Positions 1 to 7,352 of a stretch of DNA of 9,505 nt are shown piece after piece (position 1 is the first letter of the stretch; the number at the start of each line of letters is the position of its first letter). The notes under the pieces were generated by a model. It did no database searches, had not been told where the DNA came from, and saw only the letters and a list, made by a program, of their open reading frames with translations. Both the position numbers and the translations under genes were made by a program. This DNA is from JANPEZ01 sp031423155. Lineage in GTDB: Bacteria > Actinomycetota > UBA4738 > HRBIN12. Location: NCBI GenBank assembly GCA_031423155.1, contig JANPEZ010000007.1, forward strand, positions 1-9,505, read 5' to 3'.

Positions 1-2351
1 GTACGCGGGTCGCCGACGACGAAGACGGTTACCTCTTCTCCGGACTCGACGATATCTCTGTCCAGGTATGCCAGGGCCAGACTCTTGCCGACGTGGTGGC
101 CGTAGGCGCCGCTCGTCACGAAGCCGACGCGGCGCTCGCCGATCCAGATGCCCTCGTCTGCCGAGGCGTCCGCGTCGTCGGCATCGACTTCCAGAAGTAC
201 CAGTAGCTGCGCCGGAGGCTCCTCGCGCGCGCGGCGAACAGCTTCCGCGCCGATGAAGTCTCCCTTGTCGTAGGCGATGAACCGATCCAGGCCCGACATC
301 GCCGGCGTGTAGTCCTGGCGGAACTCGGCGGACCAGATGCCGTAGGCCTTCTCGAGCCGCAGGCTGTCGATCGCGCGGTCGCCGACATGACGCAGCCCCA
401 GGTCCTCGCCCGCTTCGACCAGCGCGTGCATCAGAGCGAGTTGCTCGTCAGCTCCGACGACTATCTCGTAGCCGAGCTCGCCGGTGAGCGAGATGCGCCC
501 GACCACGGCGTTCAAGCCGCCGACCATCATGTCGCGCACCGATAGGAATCCGAAAGCCTCGTTGGAGACGTCATCGTCAACCAGGCGCTCCAGGATCTGC
601 CTCGACGCCGGCCCCGATACGGAAAAGCCCATCCGCTGTTCGGTGATGTTCGTCAGCCGGGCGCCGCTCTTCATGTGCTGTCCGAACCAGCGCTGGTGCC
701 AGTCTTGCAGGTAGAAGGAGCCGGTCAGCCAGAAGCGGTCTTCCGCGAGTCGCGTGATGGAAAGGTCTCCCATCAGTCGGCCGGTATCGCCGAGCATGGG
801 GGCAAGCCGGATGGTCCCGACATCGGGTATCCGCGAGGCGACCAGGTGATCGAGCCAGCCTTCGGCGTTCGGGCCGGTCACTTCGTATCGCGCGTACTGC
901 GCTATCTCGTATGCGCCGGCCGCGGTGCGAACCGCCGCGACCTCCTCTCCCACGATCGGCTCTGCGTTGGAGCGACCGAGGGTGTCGGTCTCGACGAAGT
1001 CGCGGGTCGGCGCGAAGTAGAGCGGAACCTCCAGGCCCCAGTTCACCGTCATCTGCGCGCCGCCGGCGAGGAAGTCGTCATAGCAGGGCGTGGTCTTCAG
1101 CGGTCGGCCGGCGGGGAGCTCCTCGTTCGGGTAGGCCATGACGAATCGGCGCGAGTAGAACTGGGCCGTCATGTCTTTCAGGTAAGAGTCTTCCGACGCG
1201 TACGGGCCGAAGCGCGCGACGTCCATGCCGAACACGTCGTAGCCGGGGTCGCCGTCCACGATCCAGTTGGCCACGGCGAGCCCGATGCCCGCGCCTTGCG
1301 AGAAGCCGGCCATGACGCCGCAAGCGGCCCAGTATCCGGGCAGGTTGGCGACCGGACCGACCAACGGGTTGCCATCGGGGGTGAAGGTGAAGGCGCCGTT
1401 CACCCAGCGCTTGATGCCGATCTCCTGAAGGACCGGGAATCGCTCGAATCCGATCGACAGCTCGGGCATGATCCGGTCGAGTTCCTCCGGGAAGAGCGTC
1501 CGGCCGAAGTCCCAGTCGGCGCCCTCGACCATCCAGTGGCGCGGGTTCCGCTCGTAGACGCCGAGGAGCACTCCGTTGCCCTCGCGCTGCAGGTAGGTGA
1601 AGCCCTCCAGGTCCGTGACCGCGGCCATCTCGCCTTCGATCGCCGCGACCTGCGGCACGTCCTCGGTCACCAGGTAGTGGTGGGGCATCGGCGTGAGCGG
1701 GTGATCCACGCCGACCATGCGTCCGACGCGGCGCGCCCACAGGCCAGCGGCGTTCACGACATGCTGGGCTTCGATGGAGCCCTGCTCGGTCTTGACGGAC
1801 CAACCATCGGCCGTTGGCTCAAGAGACAGAACCCTGTTGTGCAGGATCACTTCCGCGCCGCGCCCGCGCGCTGCGCCCGCATATGCGTAGGTCGCCCCGT
1901 TCGGATCGAGTGTCCCCTCCAACGGGTCGAACAGCGCTCCCAGCACGCCTTTCGGATCGATCAGAGGAACCATCTCCGCAGCCTCTTCGGGGGTCATCAG
2001 ATAAGCGTCGGTGTCCTGGGTGCGGAGCCACTGGAGCTCGGACTTGAGCCAGTGCCAGCGCTCGGGTGTTCCTGCGAGTTCCATCCCACCGCTCATGTGC
2101 AGCCCGATGCTGCGACCGGACTCGGCTTCGACCTGTGGGTATAGGCCGATCGTGTACTTCTGCAGTGCCGCGATCCGCGTGTCCGAGTTCATCGCGTGAA
2201 AGCCACCGGCGGCGTGCCAGGACGAGCCGGCCGTCAGCTCCTCGCGTTCTATGAGGGCTACGTCGGTGAGGCCTCGAAGGGTCAGGTGATACAGGACGCT
2301 GCAGCCGACGATGCCTCCGCCTATGACTACGACCTGATACCGATCCTTCAC
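1..2351 (-). CDS. FAD-dependent oxidoreductase fused to GcvT-like domain (dimethylglycine/sarcosine dehydrogenase superfamily), 3' end cut by window edge
   Basis: The minus strand is open from GTG (2349-2351) to the window edge, giving 783 codons without a stop. Related enzymes are about 810-860 residues, so only the last few tens of residues are missing. A Rossmann FAD motif GGGIVG lies at residues 11-16. SSWHAAG (43-49) carries H46 at the place of the histidine that binds FAD covalently in dimethylglycine dehydrogenase. A His-His-Tyr segment (224-226) and Y253 lie in the substrate domain. The DAO fold spans about 5-370, a linker domain about 375-445, a GcvT-like folate barrel about 450-700 (GDL with D529 in the folate site, SLRLEKAY at 663-670), then the GcvT C-terminal domain. 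By family, it oxidises an N-methylated amine and hands the one-carbon unit to tetrahydrofolate; the substrate cannot be named. No strong Shine-Dalgarno precedes the GTG, but the FAD motif starts just after it, as expected. It is transcribed divergently from the toxin-antitoxin pair. Confidence 0.9.
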   Translation of the reverse strand, partial: MKDRYQVVVIGGGIVGCSVLYHLTLRGLTDVALIEREELTAGSSWHAAGGFHAMNSDTRIAALQKYTIGLYPQVEAESGRSIGLHMSGGMELAGTPERWHWLKSELQWLRTQDTDAYLMTPEEAAEMVPLIDPKGVLGALFDPLEGTLDPNGATYAYAGAARGRGAEVILHNRVLSLEPTADGWSVKTEQGSIEAQHVVNAAGLWARRVGRMVGVDHPLTPMPHHYLVTEDVPQVAAIEGEMAAVTDLEGFTYLQREGNGVLLGVYERNPRHWMVEGADWDFGRTLFPEELDRIMPELSIGFERFPVLQEIGIKRWVNGAFTFTPDGNPLVGPVANLPGYWAACGVMAGFSQGAGIGLAVANWIVDGDPGYDVFGMDVARFGPYASEDSYLKDMTAQFYSRRFVMAYPNEELPAGRPLKTTPCYDDFLAGGAQMTVNWGLEVPLYFAPTRDFVETDTLGRSNAEPIVGEEVAAVRTAAGAYEIAQYARYEVTGPNAEGWLDHLVASRIPDVGTIRLAPMLGDTGRLMGDLSITRLAEDRFWLTGSFYLQDWHQRWFGQHMKSGARLTNITEQRMGFSVSGPASRQILERLVDDDVSNEAFGFLSVRDMMVGGLNAVVGRISLTGELGYEIVVGADEQLALMHALVEAGEDLGLRHVGDRAIDSLRLEKAYGIWSAEFRQDYTPAMSGLDRFIAYDKGDFIGAEAVRRAREEPPAQLLVLLEVDADDADASADEGIWIGERRVGFVTSGAYGHHVGKSLALAYLDRDIVESGEEVTVFVVGDPR

Positions 2352-2410
2352 GCTTCGACCGCTTTCCGTCCGGGAGGGCGCGAGCGAGTCTATCCGCGGT
2401 GACCTGCGCC

Positions 2411-2444
2411 GATATGACTCCTGGTCGCATCGAGGAGTCGTGTC
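2411..2444. repeat. Inverted repeat / potential 12-bp stem in the divergent intergenic region
   Basis: GACTCCT (2416-2422) and AGGAGTC (2433-2439) are perfect 7-base arms around a 10-base loop. Pairing continues outward to 2411 and 2444 if two U-G pairs are allowed in a plus-strand RNA, giving 12 pairs. On the minus strand those two positions would be A-C mismatches. The element lies about 60-95 bases upstream of the minus-strand FAD gene. It sits just upstream of a weak -10-like TAGACT (plus-strand bases 2387-2392, read on the minus strand), so it could be an operator covering the -35 region of that gene. It could instead be a structure in a plus-strand leader. The rest of 2352-2493 holds nothing I can assign. 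Confidence 0.4.
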
Positions 2445-2493
2445 GGTGCCTCCAACTAGGGTCTCGCTGGGAGCTTGCCGGAGAGTGGGGAAG

Positions 2494-2512
2494 TGTAATA
2501 ACGTGTATTACA
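2494..2512 (+). promoter_or_regulatory. Perfect AT-rich inverted repeat, probable autoregulatory operator of the toxin-antitoxin operon
   Basis: TGTAATA (2494-2500), a 5-base spacer ACGTG, then TATTACA (2506-2512) form perfect 7-base arms. The repeat is very AT-rich against its GC-rich surroundings, and its last base is the A of the antitoxin ATG. Ribbon-helix-helix antitoxins commonly bind such short palindromes and repress their own operon. That this one is the operator is inferred from position and symmetry. TAATAA at 2496-2501 could also act as a -10 element for a nearly leaderless transcript. Confidence 0.6.
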
Positions 2513-2766
2513 TGGTCGCCAAACGAACGTCGCGTGTGTTGACCGTTTCGGTGCCACCGGAGACTGCCGAAGCATTCGACCGTCTTGCTGAAAGCGAGGG
2601 GCGAAACCGGAGCGAGATGTTCAGAGAGATCCTTCGCGTCTACGAACGCCTGCAGCGGAAGCAGACCTTCGAGTCCCTCCAGCGGTATGGGGCCGCGCAG
2701 GCCGCCCGCGTGGGCGTGAGAACCGAGAAGGATGTCGAACGACTTATCCGAGAGGCCCGGGACTGA
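2512..2766 (+). CDS. Ribbon-helix-helix antitoxin (CopG/Arc type), 84 residues
   Basis: The protein shows the classic ribbon-helix-helix layout: a short basic N-terminus, a DNA-binding beta strand (RVLTVSVPP, about residues 8-16), helix A (ETAEAFDRLAESEG), and helix B starting at NRSEMFREIL. The C-terminal half is charged and helical, fitting a toxin-wrapping tail. Its stop TGA overlaps the first codon of the PIN toxin downstream, which supports a translationally coupled antitoxin-toxin operon. By family it should dimerise, bind the adjacent palindrome and neutralise the toxin. I chose ATG 2512. GTG 2503, in frame and three codons earlier, is the alternative and has a GGGGAAG stretch (2487-2493) at workable spacing. 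No good ribosome site serves ATG 2512, so a leaderless message is possible. A still longer reading from 2440 would translate across the operator and is unlikely. Confidence 0.82.
   Translation: MVAKRTSRVLTVSVPPETAEAFDRLAESEGRNRSEMFREILRVYERLQRKQTFESLQRYGAAQAARVGVRTEKDVERLIREARD
2751..2755 (+). promoter_or_regulatory. Ribosome binding site supporting the CTG start of the PIN toxin
   Basis: AGAGG inside the antitoxin gene lies 7 bases before CTG 2763. That is normal Shine-Dalgarno spacing, and it helps place the toxin start at this unusual codon rather than at the downstream GTG 2868. Confidence 0.45.
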
Positions 2767-3164
2767 AGGTCGTTCTCGATACCAACGTCCTGATCTCGGC
2801 GTTCGTCTTCCCGGGCGGAGCGCCCGAAAGGGTCTACCTCCTGGTCCTCGAAGGACGGATCGAGTTCGTGACTTCGCCGGCCCTGCTCGCCGAGTTCGGG
2901 CGAGTCTTGACCGAGAAGTTCGAGTGGGAGCCTTCCTCGGCCGAGGCGGCGGTCCGTCAGGTTGTCCAAGTGTCCACCGTCGTGCGCCCGCTGAAGAGGA
3001 TCGAGGTGATCGCAGACGACCCGGACGATGACCGCGTCTTGGAAGCCGCCGATGAGGGTGGCGCAGACGTGATCATCTCCGGCGATCGCCACCTCACCCA
3101 TCTGGGGACTTGGGGCGAGATCCGGATCGAGAGGGTGTCCTCCTTCTTGAAGCGCCTCGGATAG
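2763..3164 (+). CDS. PIN-domain ribonuclease toxin, apparent CTG start, 133 residues
   Basis: Read from CTG 2763, the protein begins MKVVLDTNVLISAF, the standard opening of PIN-domain toxins, with catalytic D6. The other acidic residues expected of the metal site are present: E44, the DPDDD cluster (86-90), and D108 in SGDRHL. The total length of 133 residues is normal for the family. No ATG, GTG or TTG exists in frame between 2763 and GTG 2868. Starting at 2868 would leave 98 residues and remove the first catalytic aspartate. CTG overlaps the antitoxin stop as CTGA, mirroring the common ATGA coupling. By family the protein cleaves RNA in the cytoplasm with a divalent metal and is held inactive by the upstream antitoxin; its target RNA is unknown. 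Use of CTG as the start is an inference. A start-codon mutation that silenced the toxin is the alternative. Confidence 0.8.
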   Translation: MKVVLDTNVLISAFVFPGGAPERVYLLVLEGRIEFVTSPALLAEFGRVLTEKFEWEPSSAEAAVRQVVQVSTVVRPLKRIEVIADDPDDDRVLEAADEGGADVIISGDRHLTHLGTWGEIRIERVSSFLKRLG

Positions 3165-3171
3165 CGGCGGA

Positions 3172-3202
3172 TTCACGCTCAAGCGCCTCTCCGGGCTAGG
3201 CT
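3172..3202 (+). promoter_or_regulatory. Weak candidate promoter for the PYROXD2-like gene
   Basis: TAGGCT (3197-3202) fits a TANNNT -10 box, and TTCACG (3172-3177) lies 19 bases upstream as a poor -35. The pair sits in the 67-base gap between the toxin stop and the next start, ahead of a strong ribosome binding site. Read-through from the toxin-antitoxin operon is also possible, since no terminator is visible in the gap. Confidence 0.25.
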
Positions 3203-3218
3203 CGGCCACCACATCTTC

Positions 3219-3224
3219 AGGAGG
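3219..3224 (+). promoter_or_regulatory. Shine-Dalgarno site deciding a GTG start
   Basis: AGGAGG lies 7 bases before GTG 3232. It fixes the start of the following FAD gene at this GTG, four codons ahead of the FAD-binding beta strand. Confidence 0.8.
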
Positions 3225-3231
3225 AGCATCG

Positions 3232-4833
3232 GTGCAGGCGAACACGTACGACGCAGCGGTCATCGGGGGAGGACACAACGGGCTTGTGGCCGCCGCCTAC
3301 CTGGCCAAGTACGGCAAGCGGGTCGTGGTTCTCGAGGCCCGGCACAAGACCGGCGGCGCGGCCGATACCAGCAGCCCGTGGCCCGAGGCGCCCGAGTTCA
3401 AGGTCATGACACTCAGCTACACGATCAGCCTCATGCCCGACTACATCATCAAGGACCTGGGCCTGGCGAGCCACGGCTACAAGGTGAATCCGCTCGGCAT
3501 GGGCTACACGCCTCACCCCGACGGCCGGTCGATGATCGAGGGCGACGACGACCGCTCCTATGAGTCCTACCTGAAGTACTCCAAGCACGACGCCGACGCC
3601 GTCGGTCCCTACTACGAGTGGATCGGGCGCATCGCGAACATGATGCATCCTCTGCTGGACCGCACGCCGCCGCACATCTCCTCGAAGAAGTTCGGACACA
3701 TCAAGGACGTCGCTCAGCTGGCGTGGATGCTCCGCAAGGAGATGGACGAGAAGACCGTCGGCGACATCACGAGGCTGTTCACGATGAGCGCGGCCGACCT
3801 ATTGTCCCGCTGGTTCGAGGACCCGACGGTCATCGGAGTCCAGAGCGTGAACGGGATCATCGGCACGTGGGCCGGGCCGATGACTCCCGGCACCGCCTAC
3901 GTACTGATGCACCACTCGGTCGGAGAAGAGGCCGAGGGGCAGGTCGCGAGCTGGGGGATGCCGGAAGGTGGCATGGGCGCGGTCTCGGACGCCATCCGCG
4001 CGGCGGCCGAGGGTTTCGGCGCCGAGGTCCGGGTCAACTCGCGCGTCGAGAAGGTGCTCACGAAGAACGGCCGCGCGACCGGCGTCGTCTTGGCGGGAGG
4101 CGAGGAGATCCACGCGAAGGTAGTCATCACCGCCTGCCATCCACAGATCACGTTCCTGAAGCATCTCGATGAGAGCGAACTGCCGGACTCGTTCGTGGCG
4201 GACATCCGCGGCTGGCGCTCACGTTCGGGGACCGTGAAGATCAACCTGGCGCTCGACGGACTGCCCGACTTCACTGCGGACCCGGGCTTCGACCCGGCGG
4301 TGCAGGGCGGGGCGATGAGCATCATGGAAGACCTCGAGTACCTGGAGACCGCGTTCCAGGAGGCCAGATCGGGCAGGCCGGCGACCGCGCCGTTCGCCGA
4401 TTGCGAGATACCGACCGTCTTCGACAGAACGCTGGCTCCTGAAGGCAAGCACATCATGTCGATGTTCACGCAGTGGGTTCCCGAGACGTGGAGCGAGGAA
4501 CCGCACCGCCAAGAGCTGGAGGCCTACGCCGACAGGTTGATGGACCGGTTCGAACTGGTCGCGCCCGGATTCAAGAACCTGATCCTGCACCGGCAGATAA
4601 TCGGGCCCTACGACATGGAGCAGGAGTACGGACTGATCGGCGGCAACATCTTCCACGGCGAGCTGACGGTGGATCAGCTCTTCCACATGCGCCCGGCCGT
4701 CGGGTACGCCGATTACCGCACGCCTATCAAGGGTCTGTATCAGGCTTCCAGCGCAACACATGCGGGCGGAGGCGTGAACGGGCTTCCGGGTCATCACGCT
4801 GTTCGCGAGATCCGCCGCGACAAGGCCCTCTAA
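3232..4833 (+). CDS. PYROXD2-like / phytoene-dehydrogenase-related FAD oxidoreductase, 533 residues
   Basis: The N-terminus has a Rossmann FAD motif GGGHNG (residues 12-17) followed by E35, which should bind the FAD ribose, in VVVLEARHKTGG. GGNIFHGE (470-477) and the final flavin-binding segment around HAGGGVNGLPG (510-520) match the COG1233 phytoene-dehydrogenase-like group, specifically the branch resembling animal PYROXD2. The length of 533 is full size, and no signal peptide or membrane helix is evident. CrtI-type enzymes desaturate carotenoids, but there is no carotenoid gene nearby and PYROXD2-type proteins have no settled substrate, so I do not call it a phytoene desaturase. It follows the toxin gene after 67 bases, with its own ribosome site. 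At its 3' end the TAA shares three bases with the stop of the convergent FAD-GcvT gene. It may act in the same amine or one-carbon catabolism as its neighbours; this is context only. Confidence 0.85.
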   Translation: MQANTYDAAVIGGGHNGLVAAAYLAKYGKRVVVLEARHKTGGAADTSSPWPEAPEFKVMTLSYTISLMPDYIIKDLGLASHGYKVNPLGMGYTPHPDGRSMIEGDDDRSYESYLKYSKHDADAVGPYYEWIGRIANMMHPLLDRTPPHISSKKFGHIKDVAQLAWMLRKEMDEKTVGDITRLFTMSAADLLSRWFEDPTVIGVQSVNGIIGTWAGPMTPGTAYVLMHHSVGEEAEGQVASWGMPEGGMGAVSDAIRAAAEGFGAEVRVNSRVEKVLTKNGRATGVVLAGGEEIHAKVVITACHPQITFLKHLDESELPDSFVADIRGWRSRSGTVKINLALDGLPDFTADPGFDPAVQGGAMSIMEDLEYLETAFQEARSGRPATAPFADCEIPTVFDRTLAPEGKHIMSMFTQWVPETWSEEPHRQELEAYADRLMDRFELVAPGFKNLILHRQIIGPYDMEQEYGLIGGNIFHGELTVDQLFHMRPAVGYADYRTPIKGLYQASSATHAGGGVNGLPGHHAVREIRRDKAL

Positions 4834-7319
4834 GCCAGGATCCGTTCTCGCTTCGGGTCGTATAGGGGCTGGAGCGAGACGGTTGCGGGTACTCGCTCAC
4901 CGTTGACGTCTAGCTCCCACGAGCCCGTTCCGACCATCTCGGCGGGGATGCCGTCATCGGACTCGAGTATCCCGAGGCCGACCGCGCCGCCGAGGGTGTG
5001 GCCGTATGAACCGATCCTGTTCTCGCCGACGTGTGCGCCGTCGCGATAGATCTGCTCGTCCCCGAAGAGCAGCGGTTCGGGGTCCTGCAGCAGGACCTGC
5101 ACCATCCGGGCCTTGGGTGTGCCGGAATCGCGCTGAGCGACCAGCGCCTCTCGCCCGACGAAGCCTCCCGGCTTGTCCCACGAAACGGTGAAGCCGAGTC
5201 CGACGTCCAGCGGGGTATCGGAGTTGTCGATGTCGAGGCCGTAGTCGCGGTAGGCCTTCTCGAGCCGGAGCGAGTTCATCGCGAGCAAGCCCGCGTTGCG
5301 GATACCGAGGTCCTCCCCGCTTGCGAAGAGCGCGTCGTAGACGGTCAAAGCCATGTCGGTGGCGACGTGAAGCTCCCAGCCGAGTTCACCCAGGTACGTC
5401 ACGCGCAGGGCGGTGCACCTCGCGTAGTGCAGGTCGATCTCCTGCGAGGTCATGTACGGGAAGGCGTCGCTAGAGAAGTCGGCGCTGGAGACGCGCTGAA
5501 GCAGCTCGCGCGAACGAGGGCCCTGCACCGTGAGAAGCGTTGTAGCCGAGGTCATATCGACCACCGCGACTCGGGCGTCATCGGCCGTGTGGCGCTTCAG
5601 CCACGCGATGATCCTGCGATGGATCAGGTCGGAGCCGACGACCATGAAAGAGTCCTCGCTCTGGCGGGTAACGGTGACGTCGGCCTGGATACCGCCCCGC
5701 TCGTCGCAGAACTGCGTGTAGACGATCCTCCCGACCGGCACGCTGACATCGCTCACCGCGACGCGGTTCAGCAACGACTCGGCATCCGGACCGACCACGA
5801 GGATCTTGGCCATCAGGGACATATCCATTACCCCGACCGCCTCGCGCACCGCGCGGTGTTCCTCGGCGTGAGCGGGGAAGGACTCGTCTCGTTTCCAGCC
5901 GGGCGTCACAACGGCAGGCTCATCGCCCAGGGCGAACCACTCCGGGAACTCCCAGCCGCTCGAGGCCCCGAACCGCCCACCGGCGGCGACCAGCCTGTCG
6001 TGTACGACCGACCGGCGGATGTTGCGGGCGGTCTTCTGATGCCAGGTTGGGAATGCCGCGTCTCCGAAGAGGGCGCCGAGTTGCTCGACCGTTCGGTCCC
6101 TGCGGAAGGCGGGCGATGTTTGGTAAGGGAATGCCCGATCGACCGACAACCCGGTCACGTCCATCGGTGGGATCCCGTCGATGATCCACTGGGCCACAAG
6201 GGATCCGACGCCGCCTCCCAGCAAGATCCCCAGCGAGTTCAACCCGGCCGCAGTGAAGAAGCCGCGAAGTTCCGGCGCCTCTCCCAGCATCGGGCCCAGG
6301 TCGTTCGTGAAGCTCTCCGGCCCGCAGAAGAAGATCTTGATGCCGGCGTTGTGCAGCGCCGGGAACCGGTCCATCGCATCGGACAGGAATCCGCCGGTTC
6401 GATCCCAGTCGGGTGGCAGCACCGCGAACCCCAGGTCCTCGGGGATGCGATCGACGTGCCACGGACCGGCGATCGGCTCGAAGAGTCCGACGAGGATCCC
6501 GCCGGCCTCCTCTCGGTAGTAGCCGTAGCGATCGGGGTCCTCGACCACGGGCAGGTCCGGATGCGCCCACTCGATGGGCTCGGTGATCATGTAGTAGTGC
6601 TCGGCGGCTTGTAGCGGGACCGACACGCCGGCCAGCTCGCCGACCTGGCGCGCCCACATCCCGCAGGAGTTCACAACGGTCTCGCACTCGATCGTGCCCT
6701 GCTCGGTGATCACTCCGGTGACGCGGCCGTTCGCCTGCGTGAATCCGGTAACGGGCATGCCCTCGATGATCGTGGCGCCGTGCATGCGCGCACCGCGAGC
6801 AAGCGCCATCGTGACGTCGGCCGGGTTGGCGCGGCCCTCGTCGGCCACGTAGAGCGCGGCGAGGATGTCATCGGTCATCGCTTCGGGCCAGAAGCCCTTG
6901 ACCTCTCCGGGTCCGACCAGCTGCGCGTCGACTCCGTGGGCGCGGGCGAACGCGCCCTCGCGGGTGATGGTCTCCAACCGCTGCTCGCTGCAGGCCAGAT
7001 GCAGATGCCCGATCGGCCGGAACCCGGTGTCCTGGCCGGTCTCCTTCTCCAGGGCGATGAGCAGATCGCGTGTGTATCGGCTCATCCACAGGAGCGTCTC
7101 CGAGCTCATGCCGGCCGAAGTGATGAGGCCCGCCGCGTGCCAGGTCGTGCCCGAGGTGAGCTGCTTGCGCTCGAGCAGCACGACGTCCTTCACACCCTGC
7201 TTGGCCAGGTGGTAGGCGATGCTGGTGCCGATCACGCCGCCGCCCACGACCACGACGCTCGCGCGCGAGGGGAGGGACCCGGTGGGTGCGGATACGGTGG
7301 ACTCGGGTTGCAAGCTCAC
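4830..7319 (-). CDS. FAD-dependent oxidoreductase fused to GcvT-like domain (dimethylglycine/sarcosine dehydrogenase or oxidase type), 829 residues
   Basis: This is a complete four-part enzyme. GGGVIG (26-31) is the FAD motif and TTWHAAGL (58-65) carries H61 at the covalent-flavin position of dimethylglycine dehydrogenase. AEHYYMITEP (239-248) with H241, and the RYGYY segment (264-268), match the catalytic His and Tyr region. GPESFTND (333-340) is typical of this group. The DAO domain spans about 21-380, the linker domain about 385-460, the GcvT barrel about 470-715 (GGIQAD with D547 in the folate site, SLRLEKAY 683-690), and the GcvT C-terminal domain about 720-825, ending in LYDPKRERI as in Arthrobacter dimethylglycine oxidase. 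The family demethylates N-methyl amines in the cytoplasm and makes methylene-tetrahydrofolate. Substrate, and oxygen versus electron-carrier use, cannot be read from sequence. The GTG start is set by AAGGAG 6 bases upstream. About 20 extra N-terminal residues, low in complexity, precede the fold. It differs clearly from the homologue at 1-2351, so this is not a recent duplication. Confidence 0.92.
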   Translation of the reverse strand: MSLQPESTVSAPTGSLPSRASVVVVGGGVIGTSIAYHLAKQGVKDVVLLERKQLTSGTTWHAAGLITSAGMSSETLLWMSRYTRDLLIALEKETGQDTGFRPIGHLHLACSEQRLETITREGAFARAHGVDAQLVGPGEVKGFWPEAMTDDILAALYVADEGRANPADVTMALARGARMHGATIIEGMPVTGFTQANGRVTGVITEQGTIECETVVNSCGMWARQVGELAGVSVPLQAAEHYYMITEPIEWAHPDLPVVEDPDRYGYYREEAGGILVGLFEPIAGPWHVDRIPEDLGFAVLPPDWDRTGGFLSDAMDRFPALHNAGIKIFFCGPESFTNDLGPMLGEAPELRGFFTAAGLNSLGILLGGGVGSLVAQWIIDGIPPMDVTGLSVDRAFPYQTSPAFRRDRTVEQLGALFGDAAFPTWHQKTARNIRRSVVHDRLVAAGGRFGASSGWEFPEWFALGDEPAVVTPGWKRDESFPAHAEEHRAVREAVGVMDMSLMAKILVVGPDAESLLNRVAVSDVSVPVGRIVYTQFCDERGGIQADVTVTRQSEDSFMVVGSDLIHRRIIAWLKRHTADDARVAVVDMTSATTLLTVQGPRSRELLQRVSSADFSSDAFPYMTSQEIDLHYARCTALRVTYLGELGWELHVATDMALTVYDALFASGEDLGIRNAGLLAMNSLRLEKAYRDYGLDIDNSDTPLDVGLGFTVSWDKPGGFVGREALVAQRDSGTPKARMVQVLLQDPEPLLFGDEQIYRDGAHVGENRIGSYGHTLGGAVGLGILESDDGIPAEMVGTGSWELDVNGERVPATVSLQPLYDPKRERILA

Positions 7320-7325
7320 GATTTT

Positions 7326-7331
7326 CTCCTT
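7326..7331 (-). promoter_or_regulatory. Shine-Dalgarno site for the complete FAD-GcvT gene
   Basis: Read on the minus strand, AAGGAG lies 6 bases before GTG (7317-7319). It fixes this GTG as the start and suggests efficient translation. Confidence 0.85.
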
Positions 7332-7352
7332 GTTCTGAGCGTGGTCGCGGGC

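Noticed and set aside
675..2144. Long plus-strand open frame (489 codons)
   Set aside because: It lies antisense to the FAD-GcvT gene, whose minus-strand translation shows FAD and folate-domain motifs throughout. Open antisense frames are expected from GC-rich third positions.
2868..3164. Short 98-residue version of the PIN toxin from GTG 2868
   Set aside because: It would lack the first beta strand and catalytic D6, which are clearly encoded upstream in the same frame from CTG 2763.
3150..3189. 9-base direct repeat AAGCGCCTC at 3150-3158 and 3181-3189
   Set aside because: Only two copies of a short GC-rich word, one inside a coding end. No flanking symmetry or mobile-element features, so likely chance.
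5031..6614. Long plus-strand open frame (527 codons)
   Set aside because: It is antisense inside the complete FAD-GcvT gene, is rich in Arg, Gly, Asp and Val, and has no recognisable motif.
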